A stretch of DNA of 64,000 nucleotides, taken from assembly GCA_019787685.1 (NCBI GenBank), contig JAHNUO010000027.1, positions 248,001-312,000 of the forward strand. The letters are read 5' to 3'. Made by a program: the position numbers and the translations under genes. The stretch comes from Chiua virens (lineage: Eukaryota > Basidiomycota > Agaricomycetes > Boletales > Boletaceae). Of the stretch, positions 10,701 through 24,478 are shown one piece after another. Within the stretch, counting starts at the first letter, position 1, and each line of letters starts with the position of its first letter. Under the pieces are notes generated by a model. It worked only from the letters and a program-made list of their open reading frames with translations. It had not been told where the DNA came from and searched no databases.

Positions 10701-11361
10701 GCATCATCACAGACATCTCATTTAAGCATACCTCATTCCCATCTCCGTCACAGATCACTGGATCTTCCGTAGAGTTGCATATTTGTTTGAGTATCGTGGT
10801 CTTCCCGGCGTTGGCCCGGCCTATGATAAGGATTCTGAAGCGCCCGAATTTCTCCCTGATACCGTCCATCTGCATAATAGGTTCCGCGGATGATTCTTCA
10901 GGAAATTCAGCAAAAGGTTTTGCGAGTGGTTCTGCGAGTGGTTCTGTGAGAGGCTCTGCGCGTGGCCCTGCGAGAGATTCCGTGGACGGTTCTGCGAAAG
11001 GTTCTGTGGGTGGCTCTGCGAGAGGTTCTGCGAGTGGCGCTGCGAGAGATTCCGTAGACGGTTCTGCGAGAGGTTCCGTGGGTGGCTCTGCGAGAGATTC
11101 CGTAGACGGTTCTGCGAGAGGTTCCGTGGGTGGCTCTGCGAGAGGTTCTGCGGGTGGCGCTGCGAGAGATTCCATAGACGGTCCTGCGAGAGGTTCTGTG
11201 GGTGGCTCTGCGAGAGGTTCTGCGAGTGGCGCTGCGAGAGATTCCGTAGACGGTTCTGCGAGAGGTTCTGTGGGTGGCTCTGCGAGAGATTCTGCGGAAG
11301 GTCTCGTGGGAGCCTTGGAGCGAAAGCATAGGAAACGAGCGCGAGCTATAAACCTTTTCAT
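4781..11361 (-). CDS. P-loop GTPase with hypervariable microexon array (copy A)
   Basis: This is a predicted GTP-binding protein of an agaricomycete-specific family; its cellular role is unknown. Exons read on the minus strand are 11361-10732, 10675-10643, 10583-10411, 10355-10273, 10214-10011, 9938-9820 and 9765-9589. Next come 46 candidate 3-nt exons (9498 to 5626) and several tiny exons (5540-5301). The last exons are 5238-5191, 5134-5083 and 5031-4781. Exon 1 encodes a Pro/Glu/Ser/Thr-rich repeat tract, then the P-loop GRANAGKTT. G3 is DSQG (near 10515) and G4 is TKCD (near 10190). The C-terminal part has a hydrophobic helix (GIAIILEH) and a charged helical tail. The array falls between the G domain and this tail. 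The last exon may instead end at a GTAAGT donor just before its stop, so the C-terminus is uncertain. The G domain and splice sites look intact, so it is probably a working gene if the array is spliced or skipped. Confidence 0.75.
5301..5540 (-). other. Non-repetitive mini-introns with tiny exons at the exit of array A
   Basis: After the last 86-bp unit the minus strand continues with introns of unrelated sequence that still isolate tiny exons. CTT (5540-5538) is followed by a 50-nt intron GTATGT...CTATAG. GAT (5487-5485) is followed by a 62-nt intron GTGAGC...TTCACAG. CAG (5422-5420) is followed by a 46-nt intron GTATGA...TTTGTAG. Then comes GCG (5373-5371, donor GTTTGT) or GCGGTTT (5373-5367, donor GTACTC), and after a further intron GCTTCTAGT (5309-5301). 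Only the 7-nt choice brings the phase-2 reading into the frame of the next clear exon (5238-5191, PSIPVESALPLKCTFI). Copy B has the same series. Confidence 0.65.
5626..9498 (-). repeat. 86-bp intron-microexon tandem array, 46 variable triplets (copy A)
   Basis: Forty-five complete 86-bp periods separate 46 variable triplets (first 5626-5628, last 9496-9498). On the minus strand each 83-nt spacer starts GTAAGT and ends TTCATAG, with a CTGAT about 41 nt before the end and a long pyrimidine tract. The triplet is enclosed exactly between ..CATAG and GTAAG... Triplet counts (minus strand) are GGA 13, TTT 10, CTT 8, GAA 5, GCT 5, and one each of CGA, CCT, CAA, GAT and GCC. The 83-nt part varies only at a few sites. 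The entry intron (9588-9499, 90 nt) is a diverged relative ending in the same CCCCTGTCCTGCCATTCATAG, and the exit intron is 85 nt (5625-5541). Confidence 0.95.
10920..11320 (-). repeat. In-frame Pro/Glu/Ser/Thr-rich coding repeats, GTPase A N-terminus
   Basis: Short degenerate coding repeats of the type AEPLAEPPTEPLAEPSTES fill most of exon 1 between the start and the P-loop. The tract is about 0.1 kb shorter than in copy B, and the differences are whole repeat blocks that keep the frame. A disordered N-terminal extension is the likely product. The opposite strand also reads open (Gly/Ser/Arg-rich), which is a by-product of the repeat. Confidence 0.85.
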
Positions 11362-11479
11362 TGTACTTAGTTGCTGCTCGCTCGGTGTCGACTATGAGAA
11401 AGATTCTGAGAGAGCCCGTGTCAACAACCCACAACACCGTTGAGCCACTTCGATCTGATATTCTATACTATTTTGTGGC

Positions 11480-14062
11480 TAAGACTTTGGCGACACCGAC
11501 ACCGTCCATCCGTGTCCGTCATGCAGATGAAGTTCCTCCAGCCCCGAAACCGCACATCCACCACTTCATCTTCCCTCTCGAGACCCGTACCGGTGATCGA
11601 CCACATTGACCCGTGACACCTTGACATATCCACACTCAATGAGTATCAGATACCACCGCACCCGCTCCTCGCCTCTCAGTTATACCAACGGCAGCCGTCC
11701 GCTCCGCACTCCAGCCACTATGAACCCGTCCAATGGCTGTAGATCCATCAACACACTAGTCCTGATCACCGCTGACCGACTCGCGTCCTGGTTCCGTCAT
11801 TGGAGTGCGATGACCGTGTGTCGAGGTCCGTGCCGTCTCCGGGACCAATTGGACCGTTGGGACAGTGATGGTCCGGCCAGTGGGTTTCAACGTGGATGAA
11901 CGATAGGTCGTGTATCAGGAATAGTCATAGTAACTTGTGCATCTGAGTAGTTAACAGGCAGGAGTCACGGCTCGCTCTGTTACCGAGATAAGTTTGATCA
12001 TCAATTCCGAAGCCTTGTTCGTCCTCGGGAAACAGCACGTATTGTGGGTTAGCTGTCACAAATGCGCATCAGCACCAACCTCGTTCCGCAAACAACGAGG
12101 AAGAGACCTACCAGAGGATGAGTACTCCCGTCACACTGTTCTACCAAATCAGCAACCTCGCGTATCTAAACTTCAACACGTCTTTGATCGTACCCTTGTA
12201 GGGCTCATACGCTCGCGGCGGCGACGTGCGTATGTGCTCGAAAAAACGGTGAGAATACACCAATGCCATAATACCTCGCAAGCATCCCGGATTCGGGGTT
12301 ACCAAGGAGGATTCAGAAGCGCGTTAAAAATGCCAGCTAGGATGTTCACTTGCAAACATCACTCCAGCGAGCCCATTTGAAAGAACCATCTTCGCTCTTC
12401 CTGCCACGTGCCAAGGTTGTCACCAGTCCACATTGCCGCGAAGTGTTGGATACCGGCATAGTAGGCACACGTGAATACAGGGGGAGTTTGGGAGAGTCTG
12501 AATGGTGATAGACGACGCAGGTTTGATTGGCCTGATGAAGACGAGGGAGCAGTGAGTAAATTCCAGAGGACCGATGGGGACACTTACATAGAGTATATCA
12601 TTGATGTTTTGCACATCTCGGTGCTCCCAACTGACCCTACCATGTTTAATCCTTGGCATCGAGATCGGGACCGTTGATCACCGAAGGCTCCAGTGAAAGA
12701 CCTTGAAAAATCGAGCTTCAAATCGGAAAGAAACAGCTAGAAAGGCGATAAATCACATTCGTGTTGTTCCAGATACACACGTTCTCCGAACTCTGCGTCC
12801 ATGCTCAAGGGCCATCGGTACTCTTGGTCTTGGATGATTTGATCCACAAATCCCAGTTTTTTGAGGTGAAAAAGTCGATCCATGAGGAATATTCGGGTCA
12901 ACTTCATCTAAGACACGCGTATCGGTTGTCACGACGAGTCGGAGTGAAAACACCACTGACCCCGTATTCACCTTCACCCTACTCGGGATTCGCAAGCACG
13001 CCGGTATCGGACGCAATTAGGATAGTCGGACTCGCCTTTGAGATGGGGTTTGATGACAATGATTATCTGTGTCTACTTATTGAGACCCATCAACACCCCG
13101 ATCACTAAAACGCACCTTTCGTTTCTTGCCCTCGACGTCTGAAACCATCTCGACCGAATCAGGGAATGCCTTCTCGTCTCACATAAAGTACTGTGTCCGC
13201 CGGCATACTCGATATCGAACCAAGACGTCCATATTCGCTCCATCGAGCCGCTTCAAGACACCAGCGACATTGGTTATACGTGATAGAGGACAACTGGGAG
13301 GTATGGGTGTCACCGTAAGGCCCACATAGAGAAAAGACGAAGACAGGGTTAGGACCAGGAGAATGAACACGTCAAGAATGTCAGATTCATCGATCCAGTG
13401 CGCCTCCGCGTCGTTTCGCTTTCCGATCTTGACTTACATTTCGTTGCCAATCACTGGCATTGAACACGGTGACGGGAGAATCTCCGAGGTATTTGAGCCG
13501 TCAGAGTTCAAGTTGTACAGTTGATAAGGGTCCGAATAGACTAGTCATAGAATGGACATGTTGATATGTAGTGTACTCAGGAATGCCGTAGACATGGATA
13601 TGAGAGTTGCTAGGAAGGGTGGTGTCGAACGAGAGAGGTTCAGGACCTAGAAGCGACCACGTTCAGTCGTGATGAGAGACTTAAAATGTAGTACGGTGAC
13701 CTATGCTTGGGCTTCGGAGTATGTGAGTGGACTGCTTGGATGAGTGAAACTGCTAATCTGACTGTGAGTTCGAGGTTGAAGGCACGACTCAGTTGTTCGG
13801 CTTGCAGAGGAAAACTGAGGTGGTCTGATTGGGATCCGTCGACCGCTCAAAGTGCCGTTCATGTGCGATGTGATCGGTAACACGTACCTTTGTAGCTGAC
13901 CATTTGCTCACCTCTTCCAACTTCACGTTCTTCCGCCCGTTGGGGTAGTGGTTCATCAAGCGCCTTCGTTTTCGTGCCGGATGATATAAGAGGTTTCATT
14001 GCTTTCTTGATGCCCAGGGAAGCAGAGGAAGGCGCGAGTGTATAAGCCATACGCCTTCCCAT
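11480..14062 (-). pseudogene. Decayed glucosidase II alpha-subunit (GH31) gene, copy A
   Basis: Fragments of a glycoside hydrolase family 31 protein in correct order can be read on the minus strand: SHIHVYGIPEYTTY (near 13600), HWIDESDILDVF (near 13390), NQCRW (near 13270), EYAGG..YFMWDEKAFSDSIEM (near 13190), EHRDVQNINDILY (near 12610), TRAYYAGIQHFAAMWTGDNLGTW (near 12450), ARYYGIGVFSPFFRAHTHV (near 12240), PYKGTIKDVLKFRYARLLIW (near 12170) and YVLFPEDEQGFGIDDQ (near 12020). Intact relatives are ER enzymes that trim glucose from N-glycans. Here frames shift between fragments, W of MWDE is a TGA stop, and a TAG follows RLLIW. The most 5' part (14062-13870) is not recognisable. The gene is a relic. 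Confidence 0.85.
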
Positions 14063-14944
14063 TGCCTCATGATGTCACTACATTCCATTGACGATGACGC
14101 ACTTGCAGTTCGAGGACATTTCTTTCCCTCTTCTCTCCCGCAATCATACGCTCATCCACGTTCCGTTTCTGTGTGAGCGCTTCTTAGTGTCCCTCGCTCC
14201 TCGACAACTTGAAGGTTCCAGAGTGGTGCAAAAAGGCCGTCCAACTTGAACGTGCTCATGCCTGAAAAGACATCAGAACATCAATGGGATGACATAGGCA
14301 TGTACCTCCTTCCGTCAGGACAGAAGATGACAGACGTGGGACGTAGGGGTGAACAATGTTCTGGACGAGGTAACCCTCGGAGTATGGTGCACAAAGGAAA
14401 AAGTGAGCGACATCACCGGTAAAATGTACAAGCTGACATCAAGCTCAGCCACCATACAGCCTCAATCGAAGCTTCAACACGGTCTGTGCCTCTGGTCAAT
14501 GATCCGATCCGACTTTTCAAGTTCCACTAGAGGGTTAATTTAAGATCTGTGTGTTCGCTTCCGCAAATTCATGCCGGCACAGCGACCCGCCGGCGGATGA
14601 CCCATTCCCCGCATTCAAGATTTTGATCCGGGGTGTCATTCAGGTCTCTTCATTTCCCTAGGGAGGACGGTGATCCGTAGACTGCTCTGTCGAATTGCCC
14701 TTGAAAGAATGGGTTCTCCATGCCAACCGGTCAAATCGTCGGCAGCACAAGTGGCAAGAGTTACTTTCTGACTTTCGAGGGGCTTGGACTTTCGGAAGAC
14801 GAATACCCCAGCCGGATGCTTCGATTTGATGGAATCATTGACGCCCCGCATGAGAGTACGTTATTTATGTACTCATTCACCTCGGGTCGCATACATAAAG
14901 GTTTGTACGTCCTTCACTCAGTCTTCCCTCATCAGCGAGTCGAA
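14063..14944. other. Intergenic, border of duplication A
   Basis: The stretch contains the fading right edge of the duplicated block (about 14550) and then single-copy sequence upstream of the phosphatase gene. The frame of the phosphatase stays open back to 14720, so some of 14720-14944 could be coding or 5' UTR. No other gene is recognised. Confidence 0.5.
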
Positions 14945-16692
14945 ATGTACGTTCCACTCCGGTCCTCTTTTCTTCGTTTTCTTCAGCTCCCTCTCTCGCT
15001 GTCGGGTTCTGATCCAACAGTCCAACAACATATTGTCGCGACCGACGAACAATACCTAGGGCATTGTCACTGGTGCGAAGGCTCGAAAGAGCTCCTAGGC
15101 AATCTTTCGCCGTATCATGATGCCCCCGCTTTTCGTGAGGTAACTGCCGACTTGCCCGGCGACTGCAAAGTGGATCAGGTCATCATGGTGAGTTGTCTTG
15201 TCAGCCACTCGCTGTATGCCAAATTGACGTTGACCTCACGCTCAGGTACATCGCCACGGCTCGCGTGGTCCCACTAACGAACAGCAATATATCCTCGGGC
15301 TTGTTGATACCCTCGACAACGCATGGGACATCATCCAAGCTGCTGACCTCCCCTCATCTCTACAATTCCTGAGAGCTGGTTACAAATATGAGCTCGTCCC
15401 TGAGGAACTCACCATCGTCGGACGCCAGCAACTATTCGATCACGGAGTCCGGTGTGTATCTCTCTCAGAATCAACAACATGCATATGCGAATGTTTCCTC
15501 ACAGATTCGCCCTTCGCTATCCGGGGTTCTCGACGGATCACGTCGTGTCTACTTCAGTTCAAAGGGTCATGGACTCTGCGTACTTCTTTTCTCAAGGCCT
15601 CTTTGGCCTCGACATCGACGACGTGACCTGTTTGACGACGGACGACTTTGACGACCCGGTGTCTTGGCTTGACCCATGGAAATCCTGTCCCAAGCTGCCT
15701 TACGCCGAGGCTTACAAGGTAACTCTCCTTCATTCAGTCACGTCGAGCCACGCTGAACGCGCACGCAGACCGCTCAGGTGTGGGCAGAAGAGTATATCCC
15801 GTCCATCGTCGATAGACTCAACGACCTCATTCCCGGCATCGCGTTCTCTTCCGACGACATCCACGGCGCCTTGTACGCATGCCCGTACGATCTTGCGGCT
15901 CGCGACACGTCTCCTTGGTGCGACGTGTTCACCAAACGCGAGTTACGAAGCTTTGAGTGAGTTCAAATTGACGCTTGGCGCTGGTGGGGCTTACTTTGAC
16001 TCAACGGAGATATGAACTGGATCTGTTGCTGGACGGCATCACGGGACATGCTTCCACAGGTGCTCCAAGTCCAGGCCCACTTGTCGGTGCATTCTACATC
16101 AAGAAACTCATCCAACGGTAAGCGTCGGCTCAGGGGACACGCGAGAACGAGCATTCACGAGCACTCGAATATGGTAGTTTGACCGACGAAACGGAGTACG
16201 CCGAACCTCTCTACCTGGATTTCGCACATGACTTCACCATCCTGTTGGCGTTGTCGACGATGGGATTGAACAAGTCAGTGCTGGTCAGGCTTTCGGAGGA
16301 AAAGATAGATCCAACTGACGACGTTCGCTTGCAGAGACCCCGAGCCGCTTAGCCCGACGCACATGAATCCGCTCCGCACGTTCAGGAGTTCGTATCAAGC
16401 GCCGTTTGCTGCCAACATGGTGTGGGAGAAATTCACATGCGACACGTCGTACGTGCATCTCGTTGAAGCGTCGTAGACATGCTCTCACGTTCCAACGTCT
16501 CGGAGCAGCTTCGACGGTCCCCAAGTCCGCCTCCTCCTGAACGGCGCGACGTTCCCTCTGTCCATCTGTGAGGCGTCCGAGGACGACAAGAGCTACGGCA
16601 CATGTTCGCTGAACAACTTTGTGAGTGCCAACGAGTTCAGCTTGAACGTTGCATACCACAGTGCTGTCTGGAACGCTACTTGCGAGCTTTGA
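14945..16692 (+). CDS. Histidine acid phosphatase (clade 2, phytase-like)
   Basis: The protein is a phosphomonoesterase of the histidine phosphatase superfamily; family members are usually secreted and release phosphate from phytate or other esters. The catalytic signature VHRHGSRGPTNEQ is assembled across an intron (near 15245), and the second catalytic element appears as DFAHDFTILLALS (near 16225). Between them lie GFSTDHVVSTSVQRVMDSAYFFSQGLF and a substrate-pocket region with CPYDLAARDTSPWC. About seven short introns keep one frame. The last exon is best read straight through to a TGA at 16690-16692 (ending AVWNATCEL). The start at 14945 gives a weakly hydrophobic N-terminus, and an upstream exon with a better signal peptide is possible. 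It converges with the aminopeptidase gene. Confidence 0.85.
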
Positions 16693-17026
16693 CCGATCCG
16701 AACATGATGCCAGTGTGGTGCAGAGTGAAGCTTTGAAGCCCGAAGATCCATTTCCGCCGTTCATACCTTACTCTTGATGTGGCTGGTATACGACCACTGG
16801 CAAGAAACTGTAAAAAATCTTAGTACGAGCCATGTAATAGCATCCTCTTTTGACGACACTGTCGGAGTACCTTGCTTTGACGTACTTGGTTTGATGCTCA
16901 ATACTTTCATAATGTCCGAGCGAAACCCGAGTACCGGGGTTACAGATCATGCGGTATATGTTACATCACATTGTGTACCAAATCGACATCTAGTAGATCG
17001 CTGTCTATTGGTTATCTGTTCGACCA

Positions 17027-19430
<2,404 letters not shown>

Positions 19431-19715
19431 GTCGGGATTCGGATGCTAAAGTTGAAACTGGAGAGACCAAAAACAAGTACAAACACCAGCTGATCATTGC
19501 ACCGCACGTAAGCTGATGTATTTCAAGATGTGTTCATCTCCTAATCAGTGATATTTCCGAGCCTGGAGATAACGAATCGACTGGCAAATTGTTATCCTGC
19601 AAACAGGTAGGTCCAAGAGATTGAATGGCAGTACAAATGTCGCTGTCCAACGTCCACAACTTGTGGCCACTACCACCCACATCAAAGCATCGCCCTGCTG
19701 TGGCACAATGGAACA

Positions 19716-20971
19716 GTGTCCACAAAACGCAGAAAGACGAGCCTCCACCATACCACACCTTGCTCGAGTCAGCCTGATAAAAGGGCTCGACTAGGCGACA
19801 CAACCTCTCATCCTTCGACCCGCTTGAGCACACTGCCCATATCCGAAATGTGCGACACGTCCGATGTACCATGCGATTCTTTCATAGTACCCGAATACGA
19901 TGATCCATCACCCGAATCATTATCCCGTCCAGGAACGCCCCTTCCAGACGACTCTCGCACGCTGCCCAGGACTGCATCATATGCATCCATCAAGACTGTC
20001 CACCCTCGAGTCAACCAAGGCATCCGTCGACGCATCGCCGAGATAGCAAAAGTTCTGCAACAAAAGTCCGCCAAGAAGCAGAAGGAGGATTTTTCGACCC
20101 AGGGCGTTCCGGAAACTGACGTCCGTGATGCTAAACATGTGTCCACGAGCAAGGCACCAAAGTATAAACGGAAAGTCAAGACGCCTTTGCAAATCTCATT
20201 GCGCCAATCTGAGGAGGGGGACGTCGCTATCCACGATACCCTCTATAGTGGGATTCCCTCTGCTCGAGATGTGCCTTCGACGGCCCTGCTTTGCAAGTCA
20301 GATTCCCTCTTCGGTGAAGTCCCTCTAGAAGACGGTGGCTTTCCCATATCATGTGGACCGCACGTCATCACAGAAAGCGAAGACGTTCCACTCATTCTCA
20401 GGGCTGGCTTTGAAGACGTCGAGCTCGAAATCCGGCCGTCCGAATCAGACGTAACCATCTGGGATGGATTACAAGCGTCAGTGTCTTCAATCTCGGTGGA
20501 TATTTCTTACTAACAACAGGCGTTCTGCCCTACAGTTCTCAACACGTATTCAAGTGTCGTCTCTATCTCCGATGTAGGACACATCCATTCAACGCTGTTA
20601 TCATGCCGGACGTCCGCCGCATTGAGATGACCTGCACCACTCACCCCACCGGATCGCGTTATGCCCAACCGCCTGTGCTCCTGGCGACTTACGCAGGTCG
20701 CGCTTGCGGTATAAATAAGGATGGCTCACTGCATGTGGACCTCGAGACGGGGATCGAAATTGACTTATGCTGGCGCACGGTACTGGATGAAGATGACGAT
20801 ACGTGGGGGTGGTACAAAGAGGTGTCTGTCCCTCTCTCCCCGAGGCTCTTTGACAAGATGGAGTACCGCGAATTCAAGCTCGTCGGCCAGGCGTGGATGG
20901 GAGAGGATTGCGTAGAAAGCGAGCTGACTTTCGGAATCTCAATGTTACTTCGGGGGGTGGATATGATGTGA
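19716..20971 (+). CDS. Unknown protein with basic, nuclear-type N-terminus
   Basis: Two exons, 19716-20476 and 20536-20971, join in frame (GTCAGT donor, CTACAG acceptor). The first is hydrophilic and disordered, with basic clusters (KRRKTS, DKRARL, RRRIAEIAKVLQQKSAKKQKE) that could be nuclear localisation signals. The second is compact with many hydrophobic and aromatic residues (CWRTVLDEDDDTWGWYKEV, YREFKLVGQAWMG). There is no in-frame ATG at 19716; that point is only where the frame becomes useful. The true start is either an unseen upstream exon or the ATG at 19848. I do not recognise the family. Confidence 0.6.
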
Positions 20972-21522
20972 ATGAATGGTCGAGAATGTGATTCAGATAT
21001 TACGCACGGTGTGTAGTCTTTTTTGTTTCGTTTTCCTCTATTGAAAATTTGTTATTTAATCATGGAATCCATGACTGAACAGAGAAGGAGGATAGAAATT
21101 GTAGGATCCGGGAAGAGGCACTGCATATACGTCAAGTATGTTGTAATAGGTACATCATGCCGTTATATGCCATCTGCGTCCAATGGCAAAGTCATCGAAT
21201 ACTCCTTCCTCCACACCGCTGCCTAACGCCAACAAGGCCTACCATTGTCACGCGGCGGAGAGCCGGGATGTCATGAGGTCAACTTATGGCACACTGTTTC
21301 GCTGTATAGACGTACACGATTGACGCGTTAACGTTGAAATTCAGAGTACATCCACGCAATAATCAATATAATTGGTGTTTGACCATGACCTGCCATGCAA
21401 CGACTCTCCAAGTTCAACTTGCTGAACTTGAACAAACGTTGCACATAAAAGTATCAGAGCAGCGATGGAAACCAATGCATATGACAAAGAGAGACATCAA
21501 AGGGTCCTGCGCGACGCGTTAT
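20972..21522. other. Intergenic
   Basis: This stretch lies between the 3' ends of the convergent unknown gene and the HET gene. No feature is recognised. Confidence 0.5.
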
Positions 21523-22943
21523 TCACAGCCAAAGTCTGCGAACTGGTTCCCTACTTTCAACCCCCGCCCCGAACAGAGTGTCCACGATCAGAATGTTATC
21601 GGTGGGTTCTCTCACCCAAGTGTTCTCGAAATGACGAAGAAGATAGCACACGTAGGATTTCCCTCCTTCGATACTCCCGTATTCTCCCGAGTTTGACGCC
21701 ACCAAACGATAGTTGAGGATGCCAATCGCCCATTCTTTGTCTTCGACGTTGACGCCAGCAGACGATCGAACATGGACGGTCGTAAACGTCGGGCCAGCAT
21801 AGTTTTCCTTGACGGCGAACTCGTAGCTCGTCTGACCTAGCGAATCCACCTGGGGTTTCATGTCCCCGATAGCAACCATGACGCTGAGCTGCAACCCCTG
21901 GCGAGATAGCGTGAACTCGGTGTCCCCGTGAACCTTCTTTCCATTTTCCTCAGGAAAGCGGTCGACATTGATGCTATGGTAGGAGGCGGGCGACTGAGGG
22001 ATTGCGGTTGTTCGGCTGTGGTGTGTGGACTGCGGCCCTGCCCATGCAAAGATGCCCCACTCATCGCATCTGTGGATGATGACCTCCATCAATCGATGGA
22101 ATGCCCAGGTGCCTTCTCCATATGCGATCGGCAGGTTCACATCAAAGATACCGATGAGGGAGTACGCGATATCTTCCGTGCGCGTTGTCGTTCTCCTAGA
22201 TGCCCACGACATTCTCTCGCGGATGCGGTTGGTGCCAGGTTTGAAATCACGAAGATCGGAAGTTGGGATATTTGTGACGCGGGATACGCTCGTCATGAGT
22301 TCGTTGTGAGTCTTGTCGTTGTCCATATCAGTGAGCTCCCTCCAGTTCTTTCCATAAAACTTCATCCGCTTCGGCGCAAGCAGTTCCTGTAACGTCCACC
22401 CGCGTGTGAACCACACATCTCCTTCCAGGTCCTCAAACGAGATGCTGGTTGCGTCTGGAAGGTGCACGATGCAAACGTGCGCGAGACGATACCAGTTAAA
22501 CATCGACCTGATCGCTTCATCGAGCTCCGCACTGCTGGTTTTGTCGATGCAGCACGTATCAGACCAAGCAAGTCTGCATCCAAACTGCGACGCTCTCTTG
22601 CAAAAATTGACCAACTTGTCATAGCCTCTGGTGAATGGACGACGGGAGTCCACAACGTGATACGAAGGCTCTCCCTCCTGGAACCATCGATGGGACAATA
22701 TGGCGAATCGAAGGAGATTTCCAAGTCTCTTCCGGATTTCGTCCTTGGACATGCTGGGATTTTTGTCAAGGCGAAGGATGCTGCGCAACTCGGATTCAAA
22801 GAGCGAGGGAAGCTGGGATCCGGACACGATCTCGATCTCGAGATCCTCAGAGTCCGTTTTTCCTGGTTTAACATGCAACAGGTGTCGGGGCAGGTGGTTG
22901 TAGACAAACTCATCAAAGATCGCCTTGACAACGAGGTCATTTC
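21523..22943 (-). CDS. HET-domain (heterokaryon incompatibility-type) protein
   Basis: The protein carries a fungal HET domain, a TIR-related fold used in allorecognition and regulated cell death. The characteristic blocks appear in order on the minus strand: FAILSHRWFQEGEPSY (near 22710), CRLAWSDTCCIDKTSSAELDEAIRSM (near 22560), WFTRGWTLQELLAPKRMKFYG (near 22400) and RTEDIAYSLIGIFDVNLPIAYGEG (near 22150). About 200 C-terminal residues follow with no second domain recognised. The frame is open upstream to a TGA at 22946-22944 without an ATG, so a first exon must lie upstream. A GTGAGT donor and GTGAG acceptor near 22980-22945 would join it to a frame reading HKNDNPLTVTRPSPTRK. The 5' end is therefore incomplete in this call. 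Confidence 0.88.
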
Positions 22944-24478
22944 CTCACAATTCTGGATAGCGCAATACTGAACTCACTCGTCTTTCGGGTGGGAGAGGGT
23001 CTGGTGACCGTGAGGGGGTTGTCATTCTTGTGCAGGAACGAACGAGGTTGCACGATGAAATTCTTGGTGTGCTGTACTACCTATGCTACAATTATCGCTT
23101 CGTATCAGATAGACGCCGATTGGCCATCGAGCGTGTGGGGCCTGCAAACCATTATATGAACAAGATTTCCTCTGCGGGGCTTGAATCGCCAGATCCAGGG
23201 AAATTTTTCTGTCCAAGAGATACCCTAGATTTCGTATCCGTATCATGGCAGGACACGAATCATGGAGCAACCTTCGTATCAAATTATATGAAACGGAGCT
23301 ATTAACACCAAGCCGAACAGAAGAAAAAGAGCACTGCCATTCAAAGCATAGCCTGGAAGCTCTTCATATCGGCTGTTCTACATACGACCGCCTTGATGAA
23401 TGTAGCCACGAGTTCGACGCGGTAAAGTAATACTGTGATGAGACAGACCTTCAGTTATCCGGAATCGGATAGAATATACTACACCCGAAGAAATACTATG
23501 GGTGACATACAATGACATCACGGAGACTTTGAGGAGCGAAGACCAGCAGGGACGTATCGTGAGCTCGAGATCTGCATGAGTCTAACATCAACGATCATGT
23601 ATATGGGGCTAAATTGATCGGACCTACGCGCCATGTCTACATACCCATTTTCACTGACGCCGTGGAGAACCCTGTTTCAGATTGGCGCAGAACTGGCCCT
23701 TGCAGAGGAAACATCGCTGAAGAGTTCCTACCCTCCGTCACGCCTAGTCGTATTCCAGGATCTTTCCCATTGTTCAGCCTGTGGTGTTCGCCACCAAGAT
23801 AGGTGCTGAAAGTTTGCAAACGACGATGAATGATTCGGAAATGAAAGATCGAGACTTAGATGACATGACAGCTCCGGTATTGTGAACAGCACCCCATGTT
23901 TTGGGTTGTCTTTACCAGCCATCACCGTCCAAATTCCAACCCATCAGTCGTTTTCTGGACGCATGTTAATGAAACAGAACCATGCAGACTGTCGAAAGCT
24001 CTTACAAAGATTTTAACAACCTAAATACAAGTGAGAGACGATTGGCGCCGCGAGGTCAGTGGACGACGAGGGAAAGTGGCGCATGTAGTTGCACGAGTAA
24101 AATACCCATGCAATTGCTTTGGTCCTGTGGTGACAAAGGGTCCTAGAATACCCGTACAAAGGTGGCCAGAGCGGAACGTATTGCAATACTTGTGTAAAAT
24201 TGATCGAGGGGGCTGGTTACCAGCGGCATGGTTTGGCATTTTGTCTCTCCCCAACCAATTGGATCAAGACGGACATGCGAATTAAGTCAGAAGGGTCAGT
24301 GGTTCTTCGAGTACAGTGGCAAACAACCAGCAAACAATGAGAGGAAGTAACATTTCGGTTGAATCCAGGGGTGAAACGACCTTCAGTAAGGCACTCGTCG
24401 TCGTCTGCCAAGGCCTTCATGCGTTCAAACCTGCTCAAATTCCTTGGCACTGGCGTTCCATTATATTATACAGATTAT
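22944..24478. other. Intergenic, possible 5' exon of the HET gene
   Basis: Positions 22950-23080 may hold the first HET exon (minus strand). The rest, to 24478, contains only short frames without recognisable protein signatures, and I see no gene in it. Confidence 0.45.

Larger units (their letters stand above)
1..14550. repeat. Segmental duplication, copy A (direct orientation)
   Basis: This block matches copy B (about 26440-42725) in the same orientation and order: C2-like/TPR gene, Atg27-like gene, GTPase gene with an 86-bp array, glucosidase II relic. Matching stretches are near-identical by eye around 3260-5600 versus 33140-35480, and somewhat more diverged in the last 2 kb. The left border lies outside the window, because position 1 already corresponds to about 26467 in copy B. 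The right border fades near 14550. Copy A differs by a solo LTR insertion (664-1303), a deletion of about 0.1 kb near 636, a 3.9-kb deletion at 2550/2551 and a longer 86-bp array. Confidence 0.93.

Noticed and set aside
10775..11443. Plus-strand Gly/Ser/Arg-rich open frame (and 38849-39619 in copy B)
   Set aside because: It is the complement of the Pro/Glu/Ser/Thr coding repeat. The minus strand has the P-loop and proper splice sites.
11994..12380. Plus-strand open frame of 128 codons conserved in both copies
   Set aside because: It lies antisense to the glucosidase II relic fragments; its conservation reflects only the recent duplication.
16630..16680. Last intron in the acid phosphatase (GTGAGT...CCACAG)
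   Set aside because: Reading through gives FVSANEFSLNVAYHSAVWNATCEL and a stop, which fits the family's C-terminus better than the spliced alternative.
22406..22971. Plus-strand open frames in the HET region
   Set aside because: They are antisense to strongly conserved HET motifs and have no features of their own.
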